Shown here: positions 34,833 to 51,600 of the stretch, piece after piece
How positions within the stretch are numbered: position 1 is the first letter of the stretch
Layout of the letters: every line of letters starts with the position of its first letter
From: Vigna angularis
Taxonomy: Eukaryota; Streptophyta; Magnoliopsida; Fabales; Fabaceae
Assembly: GCF_016808095.1 (NCBI RefSeq)
Contig: NC_068975.1
Span: 29,873,501-29,937,500, forward strand
Direction: 5' to 3'
DNA length: 64,000 nt
Notes under the pieces: generated by a model
What the model was told of the DNA's origin: nothing
The model's database searches: none
The model's input: the letters and a program-made list of their open reading frames with translations, nothing else
Program-made: the position numbers and the translations under genes

Positions 34833-37741
34833 AAGATAAATAAGATAAAGTAAGATTTTTTAATATAAATTTCTAAACAATAAGTTTAATGTAGAAAATA
34901 AATTAAAAGCAAGATACATATTATAAATTACTTGGTATTATCTTAAAAAATATTTTTATTATATTAATTTTATTTTTATTATTTAAATATTTTCTTAACT
35001 ATGGGTATGGACAATGAATCCATATACAGCAAGATAGCGTGAGACATATATAAGTTTACTACTAATCAATCTTTCAGGTACTTCTATGGAAGTGGTCATA
35101 ATATAGATATTAAATCGACAAAATTATGAAAAAAAAGAGACATATATAACTTACGAAGTTGGAACACGAAAAAGAACGCAAGTGTTGAAACCTACTTTTG
35201 TCAGTCATGTTTGTCTGCTTTAGCTTGTCTTTTTGCTCATTTTCTTGCACCATGAAAGAAGATATGTGGTTAAAACGTGCTTTGGTTGAGGCAGACACAC
35301 ATGCATATAACTTGCACAACAAAACTTTTATCATAGCCGACAATATCTAGAAGCATATGACGTAATCCTAACATAAATATATAATCATTTATGACATTTT
35401 TCAACCTTTTCCGTTAAGATCTAATCTACGATGTAGACTTTTAGCGTTTGCTTCCCAATTTCTTACTCAATTTGTTTTCGACAAACCAAGTGCACAATGT
35501 GATGTTGATGTCACTTTTGAATTTTCAAATTCAGTTTGAACAAAAATACTTTTTATACCAAAAATCTCGATCTTATATATATATATATATATATAAAGTA
35601 TGCGTGTGTTTTACACATGCATATAGTTCAACCAAGATAACAAGAAGATATGGCCATTGACCCGAGAAGCATAGTACCTCCTCCAATTCAATAATCTATT
35701 AATAAAGTAAGATTAGTAGCAATAAGATGTCACTTCAACAACGAAATTTGAAACATGTTTTGACAGAAGAGAAACAACCATCTGAAAATGACATTCCTTA
35801 TCATTAATTGTTGCACACTCAACTTCATAGCGTGTATTATTTGAAACATGGATCTATTAGAAGGAAAGAAAAAATCGCATTATTGTATGTCTCTTTCGTG
35901 TCATCATCAAAGAAGATTTTGAATATGTAGATAAGAGTTTTGGAGAGCACTCAAAAGAGTTAATGGTCAATGACAAATGTCTACCAAGAAAACCGAACAC
36001 TTCACCACCTATCATAAGGTTATGAATATTTATTCTAAACTAGGTCATCCATTATTGCAATGCATGACTTTGCCCATGTAATGTGAACAAAATTTGGTGT
36101 CTTTTAAGATATGACACAAATTGTTTTTCTCCCTTTATGGAAAAATTATTTATTTTATATTTTTTACCATTGTTGAACTTTAAAAACTCATACCGATTGT
36201 CTACTTTATGTCCCCAACGTTGTCAAATTAGTCACACTTGAAAATAACTAAATATTAATGAGCATTTCAAAATAATTCACTGCAGTAAAATTAATCCGTA
36301 TCATCACAAATCGATTATAGAAGTTTTCATGTGTGTGTGCTTTTTAAAAAATATATAAATCAGGCATGTTGTGAAAACATACTACAACAATTTGACTATG
36401 TAACGGGTATATAGAGGAAGATTAAGAAAAAAAAAAGTAATAGTATGGAATTTAAAAAAAAATAAAAAGAAACAAGATGGACAACATAAAATACTTTTAT
36501 TTTTAAGTATAGTTTTTTATCTTTATCTTATATTTCTTGATTTTAATTTGTAAGAGACTTTTATTGCATTTTTGTAATATATTTAATAGTTGTTTTATTC
36601 GCTAATCTTAATTCAAATCTTCATGAAATTCGAGAAAGAAGTGGGTGTAGTTGGAGATTAAGGGTGCAAAAGGGAAAACCAAGGAAAGAGTGATCACAGA
36701 CAGGATGCACCAAACAGAACTCGTGCTTCAAAATTTCATTACATCTGGAAATTTGAATTTCAAAATTCAATTTTTTCTTCCTAATTTTCGACCAAGCTTA
36801 GCAGAATAAGAATTTAAATTTAGTTTCTTTTGTATTTGGAAGGCACATTCTTTTAAGTCACTTTTTTTATGTCATTTGGAATTATATTTCTTATGCCAAG
36901 AATGTCTAACGAGTTGTTGGATTTTATATTGACTCTTACAAATGAAAAAAATGATTTTTTTTTCACTTAGAGCATATTAAGTATAAAAAATTATTTTTCA
37001 ATTACTTAATTATATAGATTAGATTCGTATGTAGTGAACATCTTTAAATTTCTTTATTTATATTGAATATTAAATTTTCAGACTACTTGAAACTAGTCAA
37101 ACGAATTCATAAGTACACAAATATCACTATTTAACTGAAATGAATTGCAACATATATTAATTAACATATGGTAAAAACGTTTTCCTTTAAGCAACCCTTA
37201 TGGCTTGATGAAAAGTCATTCCTAGAACATTAAGAAAACAGTAATGGGTGAATTATTAAGACAGTTTGTAAAACCACATCACCATTGATGACTTACAAAA
37301 ATGAAATGAATGCTAAATATTCTGAATTAAATATAAACTAACCAATATAATTTATTGTTAAAAAAATGATTACAAGATTTGTAATTAAAGTTAGAAACAT
37401 ATTTTACAATCAATTTACACTACGCTAATTTTTATCTTTTAAATAAGTATTGTAAATATAAATTATAGATTTAAAAGAATTTTGATTTCAAATAATTTAT
37501 TTACAAATATACACAATATATACATATAGATATGATATAGACGAGGAAAGCCTTCAGTTAAAAAATATTTTTTAATACTGATTTTGACTTTTACACATGT
37601 TGGTATAATTTTTTTTTTTTATTATAAAAATATTATCAGGTCGACTTTCAATACAAGTTATAATTAAGATTGATATAGAAATTTTTTTATTTATTAAAAA
37701 AATGTCAATACATTCATTTTCTATATTCATTATAATTAGAA
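31745..37741. other. Six-kilobase gene desert
   Basis: Open frames of 60-107 residues occur on both strands but none shows a recognisable domain, splice partner or codon bias. Simple repeats present are ATT triplets at 34430-34454, a CA tract running into a TA tract at 34788-34832, and TA at 35574-35595. A slightly less AT-rich patch at 33190-33310 (GGGCCAGGCCC) could be an old element but has no clear ends. Confidence 0.4.
34788..34832. repeat. Compound (CA)n(TA)n microsatellite
   Basis: A CA dinucleotide run passes directly into a TA run. Confidence 0.9.
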
Positions 37742-37749
37742 CTAAAAAG

Positions 37750-38404
37750 TAGAGCTGTCAAAACGAGTAACCTAACTCAACCTGACCTGGTTCATTGAGG
37801 GTTGGTCACTTAGTGAGCTCGACTAACTTATTAGTGAGTTGAAAAAATTCAAATCCGGCCTTACTCATCACAGGTTAGTGGGTTAAACGGGTTGACTCAC
37901 TCATTTAATTATAAGTTTTTTTTAAATAAAAAAATTACAATTTTTTTTAATTCAAATCTAAATGTCACACTAAAATGATGTTAAACTCCAAAGACAATTA
38001 AAAGAAAGTATCATACAATCCAAGTGTAATATAAAAACATGTACAAAAGACTAATAAATAAGTTTTTAATATTGATAATTTTTATATCACTTATCCATTT
38101 ATAATATTAAAGTTTTGAATAGACAAATCTATAATATTTTTTCTCTCTTGAAACATCTTCTCTGTTACCATCTACAATATAATAAAAAAAATGCCAACTA
38201 ATAATATTGAAACACAAAATAATAAATAATTAAACTAAACTAGGTGGGTTAGTCAGTCAACCTAGTTCACCACAAGTTCAACCCGGTGAACCAGGCTGAA
38301 AACTAGCCCGCATAAAAAAATTATATTTTTTTCAAACTTATCCCGGCTCAAACACGTGGTGAGTCGGATTAACTCGCCGATTACCATCCATTTTGACAAC
38401 ACTA
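37750..38404. mobile_element. Non-autonomous hAT-like transposon, 655 bp
   Basis: Terminal inverted repeats are TAGAGCTGTCAAAA (left) and TTTTGACAACACTA (right; its reverse complement TAGTGTTGTCAAAA differs at two of 14 positions). A perfect 8-bp target duplication CTAAAAAG flanks it (37742-37749 and 38405-38412), diagnostic of the hAT superfamily. Subterminal regions contain repeated GGGTTGACTCACT / GTGAGTCGG-type words, while the core is AT-rich with no transposase. The element sits beside the decayed PrxD pseudogene. Confidence 0.88.
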
Positions 38405-38412
38405 CTAAAAAG

Positions 38413-39528
38413 TATCTTTATTTATTATAAAAATATTATCGCGTTCACTTTCTATGACTAGAACTGATATAATAAATTTTCATTTTTATTACAAAAGTGT
38501 TACTATGGTTGCTATGCCAACTTTTTATACCCGATATAATTAAAACTAACATATAAAATGTTATTTGTTTAAACTTTTGCCACTACATTACTTTTTATAT
38601 TTGGTAAATTACAACTAATATAAATAGTCACTATAAAATGAATATTACACTATTAAAAATTCTTATCTTCTTATCTTCTTTATTAGTAAAAGATAATAAT
38701 CATGCACATTACACAATTTTTGTTTGGGCCTTTATCCTCTCGCAGTCCCAGCTTTGGGCTGCTTGGTGAAGCTTCTTCACTCCCTTTCTCTTTGTCTCAC
38801 ACGAAAAGGTAGCTAGGGTAGCACCTTTCTTCTTCTCCAACTAAGAACTCTAGCAATGGGAGTCTTGCAGCGCGCACGGGGAAAATTCTTTCCCTTTCTC
38901 TTTGGTTCGTGCAATCTCTTTTTCTTCATGGAAAAACCCAGCGTTCAAGTCTTTTTGTCGCGTCGTCGATGAGCTATTTCTCTCCTTCTCCGTTCTAGGG
39001 AGGTCGCGGGGTAGAAAGCGAGATACCCTTCTCTTTTCTCTTTCTGTTTTGGACTGCTTGCAGGGGAACCACTTTTCTCCTTCCTCTTTGCTCCAGATCG
39101 CACATGCAACCGAATACGAAGCTCGTTGAGAAGTATGTGAACCGAATATCACCCACTGGGAACCGAATACAGGTTCTTCAAAAATTATTCACACTCCTGG
39201 AACCGAATACGGGTGAAAGGTAACCGAATACACCTCCATTGTTCTTCCTCTTCTTTAGCTTTGAACTCATCTTCAACCATCATCTTAAAATTGATTATTA
39301 TGTGAGCTTTAGGAGTTGGAAATTATACAATGTGCAAGGGTAAATTAAACATTAGATGGTAAATCCCTTCAAATCTTTGCACTCCAGCGGGTAATGAAAA
39401 ATTCTCCAATCCCGCAAATCCGCGCATTTCATTCCTCGCATTTCGGCTAAAGTGAACATACATTTTTTCGCATTTCATCGCCCTTAAACACGCGTAAATA
39501 GTTCTTTCTCCTCAAGTGAACACAACCT
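38413..39528. mobile_element. Transposon-derived sequence abutting the PrxD pseudogene, with ACCGAATA iterons
   Basis: Peroxidase homology in PrxD exon 4 stops abruptly at about 39529. On the minus strand the unrelated side begins AGGTTGTGTTCACTTGAGG directly after a TTA, as expected for a PIF/Harbinger-like end, though this superfamily call is tentative. Between 38730 and 39260 the DNA is markedly less AT-rich than its surroundings and carries five copies of ACCGAATA, at about 39109, 39140, 39162, 39202 and 39222. The short open frames here (38850-39152) are not recognisable. The missing remainder of PrxD exon 4 was not found on the far side, so the opposite boundary is unknown. Confidence 0.4.
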
Positions 39529-40790
<1,262 letters not shown>

Positions 40791-42903
40791 CTATCTGTGT
40801 TTGTTGCTGTGGACAACCATGTAGTAAAGATGCTTTATTTATTATAGACAAACATTGCTACTGTGTTACACGTTATTTCAATCGATTAGTGTCATGCAAT
40901 AATCAGTGTATGCTATGTCATCATTCTACTCTAACTTGTATGCTATTTTTTAATATTCAGTGTCATTAAGTATTTGGAATTTTTTTTATCATTTATAATA
41001 TTTTTAATTGTTTCCAATATGTATTTATCTTTCGAAAAAATAAACCATTGATTATATTAAAATATATAAATAAAAAACTAATTTAGTGTATAGAAATTTA
41101 TTTATTTTTGATTTTTTTATATTTTAAAAAAAATTTCAGTAATGTCTTTAATTTTGAAAATACATTTTTTTCTTTGAAATATTTAATAAATGCTTTATGG
41201 ACAAATACAAAAAGTATTTAGATTCTCTTTGAAAGATAAAAATTTATATATTTCAAAATTAAAGGAAAAATGAACATTTTCTTTTAGAGAAACTGAAAAT
41301 TAATTATAAAAATTTTAAAGGACTAAATAATATTTTATCTAATTTTTTTTCGTTACATTTCATTTTCAGTAGTTTGTTTTCTTTTGTCTTTCTTTCTCTT
41401 GTTAAATTGTAAATGTATCATTATCTCTGTTATTTTTTTTTCTTTCACCTCAAATTATTTATAAAATAAGACGTACATTTTTAGTATTTTTTTTTTAGAT
41501 TTAAAAGATAGTGAATGTTATAATTAGTATCTCATTGGACACGATCTTTTAATTAATGCTATTTTGTGTAAGCTAAAACTTACGGAATCTCATCAATTTA
41601 TTAAGTAAAATTAACTAATACAAGTTTTAAAAAAATAAACTACATTATAAAAAAATTGTATGGAAACATTTAAAATACACATTAAAAAACAATTGTTTTT
41701 TTTTATCAACACGCATTAAAAAACATGTATTACATTTTCCTTAAACTAGTGCGCAGGTTGTGGCGGTCTGTCATGCGTGGACCCGTCGAAGTTAAGTCTT
41801 CCTCTCTCCATATATATATATATATATATAACTCAGTTTTTGTTAAAAGAATGATTTTTTTAAATTATTTATATTTAATGATTACTTAAATTTTTATTTT
41901 TCACTTCGTTTTTTAATTAATATATATATATATATATATATTATAATGTAAATATAAAACCCGTAAAATAATTTTTTTTATAAAAAATATTAGGTATAAA
42001 TATTCATTAGTTTTTTTTTCTAGAAAAAAAATAAACATACTTAAAAAGGGCGGAGTATTTATCACATGAGATGCTGGTGCTTAGGTGACAGAAGGAGAAT
42101 TTATTTGTAAATTCAAAAGTATCTTATCTTGACATTTATAGTAACATGGCATGGTGGAATGATGGAGTATGGCATCAAATTTAGTTTATAATTAGGAATT
42201 AAAAAACATAAGTGTTGCATTAAAGTAAGCCAAGATCTAACACAGTGTTCGGGCAGTCATGGGTTGTGTATGGACTTTCCAATTTGTTTTTTTGCATGAA
42301 CTTTTCCCTCCTTACTTTTAAGTACACTGTGCTTACTTTTAATCCTACTCTAAAGTTCGAAATAATTTATTAAAGATAATCTTGGATCATTTAGACTACT
42401 TATAATAGTAACATATAACAAACGATTCGTGTTTCCTTACTCTAAATAGATCAAACACATATTTAAAACTAATATTATTACATGTTTAAGACATTGAAAT
42501 AAATGGTTAAGAAAATAGTTTGAATTAAACGTGAAATGTTTTTTTTTTCTTTTTTCGAGAAAATTCAAAACCATAGATCCATATCATTTCGCATGTGTAA
42601 GAACAAGAGTGGGTCCTCTTCTGAAGATTTCATTTAAACTATCATTCTTCAAATGGCAAGTTGATCCATTGGCCAGATGGAAGCCAATAAATACAAACAA
42701 CGGTCAATTATAGTTTAAATGTTCGGCTCAACTTCTATCCTCGAATGATAGATCATATTTTAGCTTCTTCAGGATCTCTTTCCAAAACTAAAATACACGA
42801 TTGAAACTACAACAAAGAAAATCTAACACACATCAACATAACAAGTGGCAGGCACATGGCATGAGTGTGGCTAAAAACTAGCTTATTGATGGCCTCAAAT
42901 CAT
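40791..42903. other. PrxD former promoter and PrxE downstream region
   Basis: A TATA-like run (minus strand TATAATAAATA, about 40835-40847) lies roughly 50 nt before the PrxD exon 1 scrap. TA microsatellites occur at 41811-41830 and 41921-41941. A block at 42142-42235 (GGCATGGTGG, then AAACATAAGTGTTGCA, then AAGTAAGC) also occurs upstream of PrxE at 45886-45955. No gene is seen; the last 100-150 bases should be PrxE 3' UTR. Confidence 0.45.
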
Positions 42904-45517
<2,614 letters not shown>

Positions 45518-45589
45518 TTTTCCTTTCCTTAACTTGTTGTCTTTACCTCTGCGTTTGTCGGCGTGCAAGTTAGGCAGATACGAAGCCTT

Positions 45590-45614
45590 TATTTATAGGA
45601 ACAAATGGCCATGG
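45590..45614 (-). promoter_or_regulatory. TATA box and shared upstream block of PrxE
   Basis: The minus strand has CATGGCCATTTGT followed by TATAAATA, the TATA lying about 73 nt before the ATG. The arrangement is the same as upstream of PrxB. Confidence 0.7.
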
Positions 45615-48600
45615 TGGATATTCATGGCGTCGGCTAGCTGATATTTGAAACACTCATTCTTAACTTTCCCTATGTTACTCTTTCCTACCTACTTATTTAC
45701 TTTTATGTTAAAATAAAATAAAGTCCGCAATTGCTGATCGCCACCACGTTCTTATTTTCTTCCATTACAAAATCAGTGGTCCTGGTGCTGACACGTGGGC
45801 CGCACGCCCACGGTTTGTTTTTGTGGAATCTGTAAAATGTAGAATCTCTTGAAATTTACGTCATTGGTTAATTATAGTACTTTAGGAAATGGCATGGTGG
45901 GAGTTTTATTCAACAAAAACATAAGTGTTGCAGAGTAGTGTTGAAGTAAGCAATGGTTTGCAAATTCTAACAAGTTGTGGTTTTTTGTCTTTGGAGTTTT
46001 CAATGTTGTTCATCATTCACTTAATCTTTTCCATGTTTTAGCCACACCATGATCATTTATTCAACTACTGCTTACTTTTTGGTGCACTCATTATTGCCGC
46101 CATTAATACGTTTGGTGAACACGTTATAAAATACAACACTTTAACCTTCTCACAATGCTAAAAGGTCAAATATAAACAAAATATTTACTTTTATCTTACC
46201 CATAAGTAAACTTCTTGTAAAACAAAAATTGTGTCGATATTTCCATATTTAATACTCACCTACCAAATTTTTACACAAATATATATTTTAGAAAACTTAA
46301 AAAAAAATTTAAAAAAAAAACAAAGAAGTGAACGATTAATCGTCAAAAATAGGAAAGTATAATAGTTACCAATTTAAGTAAAAGTTTTGATTCTTGATGT
46401 GGGGGGATCTGATCGAAAAGCAAGCAGAAAATATAGAAGGAGAAAATTGAAAAGTGTGGGAATATAAAGAAAAGTGTCTCGATCCGTGATGTATTTTGTT
46501 TTTGTAAAGAATAGAACTTTAAACATTTAAAAAGCAGAAAAAATCTGAGGGGTGGTGGCTTTCACTAAAACAGCAATAAAGTCTGAGTCTTTAGATATTG
46601 TTTGGTAGCAAGAAGGCATATTTTCACATGTCACTCTTCATTTTTCAAACATTACTTTGTGTTAGCCACCATCAAGAAGTGCCTTTAATGCCCTTTAAGT
46701 TAATTTAAAACTAATTCCACCCCATCCTCTCTAACACTATTTTTAAGTTCATGTTTTTCTTTTTCTGCAATTATATGACTAATATTTCAACCTTCTTGAT
46801 AAGTAATTCGTGTTAAAGATTTCGATGACTGGCTTTAATTTTTTTTTTTAATTTTAATCAGAAAGTTTGAACTGTAAATCTTATCATTCACACTAATAAT
46901 CTGTTTATTTATTTTTTACTTATGAATGTAAAAAGCTACCTTATAGGAATGTATGCATTACTTATTTTTTATTAATATTATGAACATAATATTAATTATT
47001 TTAATATTGTAAGAAAAATAAATCTCGATTAAGAATATAACGAGTCGAATTAGATACATATTCGATTCACAGTAAATAAGTTCATCTATTATTCACCGAA
47101 TATTTATTTAGAAGATACTTCTGAATAGTTATAAATATTAATTAATATTTAAAAATAATTTTTTTATAAAATTTTATAATAAAATAAAAATAAAATTAAA
47201 ATATATATAAAATATAATATAAATTAAAATTAAATTTTAATTAAATATAATCCGAAAAAATATAAATAATTTTGATTTTTAATAAATTTAATTTAATAAA
47301 ATATGAATTAAATTTTTTTTAATTTTTATTAATAATGAATACCTAAGTAATATAATATCCGTATATAATATGTTTATAAAGAAGTATTAAAATATCTATA
47401 ATTTGAAAAAACATAAATTATTTTGATAATATACTTTGGTTTAAGTCGTTGGATGTAATAAAAGAACCTTATCTCTTTATCTACATTTATGCCAGCTGTA
47501 CATACCAACGTTACGGAAACATTTTAAAGTTTGAAGGGGAAATGACAGAAGTCACCCTCGATTCTTCAACAAAGTATTTAGGAAAACGTGCACGTTGAAG
47601 AGTCAACTTACGAAGGCATGTTGGCTTTTGAAAGTTACCAAATTCTATGCAAGTTGCCATGGTAATTATTATTATCTTTCTAAGATGGAACGCCTGATTT
47701 GATCATGATTTCGTATTTAAATATTAGGTACAAAATTTCTGACAAAGGCATTTAATAAACATGATAAAAATAATCATTCTTTTTGTTTTTAAACTGACTT
47801 TTGAATTTAATTCCTCAATAAATATATGAAAATTAATAAGCAGAACCTAAACAAAACATTCTTAATTCTTGAAGCAAGAAAAAAAAATATATGAATGCCC
47901 TTATAAATACTATTTCGTTTGCATTTGCTTAACTTTTTTAATCAAATTAAAATTCAAATGATGAATTTTTGTTTTGGCATGAATTGAAGAGTATAAAGGA
48001 GTAAAGACAAAAGTGGCATATATATAAAATATGTAACCCATAACACAACACACAAAAATGGTAGTTTTATACAACAAATTGCCTTAAAAATATGAAGTGA
48101 ATGGAATGGTCCATTGTTATGATTTATATTATTGTCTCGTCATAAATCCTACAGTCTAACCTGACGGCTCACAAGTTCATGAATTTGTTCTTACATTTAT
48201 ATTCCCACTAACCTTTATCATTTCGTTAAAGAAAAATAAATAAAAGGAAAGCAAAATAAGAATTAAAATATTTGTGAGAGATAGGATGAATAAAATAAAG
48301 TAAAATCCATTAGAGAATGAAGAATAAAACAATACAGCGAAAAGACCTAATATTAGAAAATAAAATATTTGAATTTCTATATTTGCAAGCATCACTGTGT
48401 TATTAACTAAATGAAATAATACATTTATAATAAATGAAACTCTTCATGAAAAGTATATATATAATATTTATTGGTGGACTCCATAATAAAGTTAAAGTAT
48501 GGATCTGATTCAAAGTTAATTGCAATTCAACTGTAGAGTATTGTTGACCATTATCAACAGACGAGAAATGCGTTCCATCTAATCCATCTAAGTTACAATT

Positions 48601-51591
48601 TGTGACATTTTCTTAATGGGATTATACGATGTGGGTAATTCTAAAACGAAGTTTAGAGTCAAACTTAAAACGGTTAGATTTATAAAAGAAAATTTTTTAT
48701 AAGAAAGGTATAATAATAATAATAAGACTTGAATCAATCATATAAGATATTGATACCACTTTTGTTTTGAACGTGTAGTTAGAAATCACAATCAAAATAT
48801 TTATTCACACTTTTTTCCAAATTTCTCAACGTTGTTTTAGGTTTCTATTGTCAGAAAATGAAAAAATACATTCATCCGGAGTGAGGGAAAAGAGCTAATT
48901 GAATGTAAAGTTCTCCTAAGTCTTTAATATTTTAACTTTAAGTCATGCGAGTGGATATTTATCAAAGACACTTTGGCGTTTAAGTTTACTTACGTGGTCA
49001 ATCAATTAATACTGTAAAGTCTTAAATTCACAATAAATGCAATCATCTACCTCCTTACTTTGCTTCTGCATTTATAAGTTTCGAAATGAACTTTTAATTA
49101 AAATTGACCTAATCACAGTCTAAAAGCTAATAAATGTGTTTTATCTATAAATGTGTTCGATTTGTAATTTATATGTCTAATAGAGGTTTGACCGTTAGCT
49201 TACTCTTTAGAGTACCATCCAATAAGGATCCTCTCACCTAGTGTTTGTTTGAAAATGTTGAGCATTTGGTCAAAGAATGACCAATCAGTCATACAATATA
49301 ACTCTCAATCAAAAACCTTAAGACAATAAAATTATGTGTCTTTTATCTTTATACATTGCTTCACTTATTATTTTTACTCACTTGTATATTTCTAACCGCA
49401 AACATTAATTGGTTAGAATAAACCAAGTGAATTAAAATTAAATTTTCTTTTAAAATGTTTTACTATTCTCTATAATTGGTAAGGATGGTTACTTTTTAGT
49501 TTCTATCCTTAAAAATATATATTTTGGTTTGTATATATAGTAATTTGGCAATGGATCACACAGCTCATGAAACTGGAAAGGAAAACCAAATCATAAGAAT
49601 GAAATTATACTTTTTGTAGTGCTACCATTTCTTTCTGCACCCTGTTTGTTTCAAAATGATTGCTTTGTCTTTTCTATTTCATAACAATCATGATTAATGA
49701 AGTGTTTGAATATAGTTATTGGATACTACATTATAGAGTACGAAATCTAAAAATGAAATATAATGTATGCACCCCATTTTAATTTAAAAATTACAATTTC
49801 AAATTTTGAGTCTACAATCCGAAATTGTTTTTTATTTTTAAATTGGAAAGTTCAAGAAAAAAGTTACGTTGCTCATTTGAATTTGTTCAAGTTCTGTAAA
49901 AGAGAAAAGTGATGAACAATAACATATTTTGGGACCAATGTGCATTATTCAAACAACACTTCAACTTTTTGTTGGACTCAATGTTTACTGTTTTCTTTTT
50001 CAAATTTTCAAAAGTCGAAAACTCATGGCCAATGACATCTTACTGATGGGATGGTACTGTGCGTTTTCCCAATGAGATAAAAGGAATGTCTGATATTCTA
50101 TTCAAATTTTCTTTCAGACATTTAGGCCCGTGATGACTACCTATCATAATAACTAATATTATAGATAATAAGTTATTTGAGTTTTAGATATTATTTTATT
50201 TATTTTTTCATTTTGTTATGATATTTTTCTATTATAAATAAGTATGACTTTTCTGTAAATAATACATTTTTATTTTTATTTTTATGTAGTATAGAGTGTT
50301 TTTAATTGAGATTTTGGTTTGTGACAAATTTTCTATTCACTCTCTCTTTATTATTATATTTTATATTTTTTATATATCTCAAAATGTTTAGAAATATTAT
50401 ATTAATTATATAGATAAAATTAATTTATAATATATAAGTGAGATAAGTTTTTTTATTAAATGTAAAATTGAGATAATTTAATTTCATTATCTTAATATCA
50501 TCAAAAGACAACAAACGAGTTTTCAAATATACATTGGTTTGAATATTTTGATATCACCAAAAACTAAAAAATATTTTAAAGTTAACTAATCCTAAACTAT
50601 GAAAAGTAATTTTGTCTATATTTTTAATATTTTAGACTTTAAATCAAAATTAAAGAGAAAAGAAAATTTGAAAGACTATACAAGTGAGAATATATAAGTT
50701 GAATGAATAAATTAAGTGGAATAAATCATTTGAGTGGAAAACAAATTCAAAAAAGTTATTACTAAGAAGTCACCTCAAAAAATATAAATAAGACTTGGTG
50801 ATGATAAATTCAATTTTGAAATAATGTTAAATGTACGTACATTATTTGCCAAACAAAATAACAGATATTTTCATCATTTTTAATTATATCTTGACTCAAA
50901 TGAGAAAGTGTTGACCAAAACCAATTTTTTGGACATATATAAAAGGAACATAGAGATTATTTTCGTCATTTCTATATACATTACATTTGGTCTAAATAAA
51001 TATAATTTATTCAATAAAATATTCTAAATTTAGTGTATCAATACCAACCATCCAATGAAAAATTATAGTAAATAATTTTTTTTTCACGTTTACCACCTTA
51101 TTAATAAAATAATATTTATATCTCTTTTACTATTTAAATGGATATTTTTAATATATAATAATATTTTCTTTATATTTTTAATAAAATAAAACCTACTACA
51201 TCTCATATTAATTAAAAGTTAAATAAAATATATAAAAATTAAAAAGTAAAGTTTTAAAGTATAAAAATTAAAAAAGTGTAAACATTTAAAAAAAAAAGTA
51301 TTTTGGTTAAAAAAAATAAGAAAGATAAATATTATTTTATTATAAATATAAGAGGTGTAAAATCCAAATAATTATAATGTAAAAATTAATATTATCTTAT
51401 TATATTGTCAACACTCACTCAATTTCATGTGAAAAAATAAAATTAATTTTTTTTAAATAATAATAACAATAAAAGTAAAATTAATTTTAGATTAAAATCT
51501 TAAATACTTTTAATTATATTTATTTAAAACATTAATAAGATGATTATTTATATATAAATACATATGTCATGTGGGTGACTAGATATAGTAA
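45615..51591. other. Six-kilobase region upstream of PrxE, no gene seen
   Basis: The first 500 bases or so, including the block at 45886-45955 shared with the region upstream of PrxD and a CACGTGG word near 45795, should contain the PrxE promoter. Beyond that the DNA is AT-rich with only short unsupported open frames. I could not delimit any element. Confidence 0.4.
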
Positions 51592-51600
51592 AAGAAATTA

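Noticed and set aside
38850..39152. Overlapping frames of 100 and 75 codons on opposite strands
   Set aside because: Both fall in transposon-derived, CT-rich DNA and neither has splice partners or family features.
41755..41815. GC-rich patch considered as a tRNA or structured RNA
   Set aside because: It could not be folded by eye into a cloverleaf and lacks the conserved TTCGA loop in the right place. No convincing tRNA was seen in the window.
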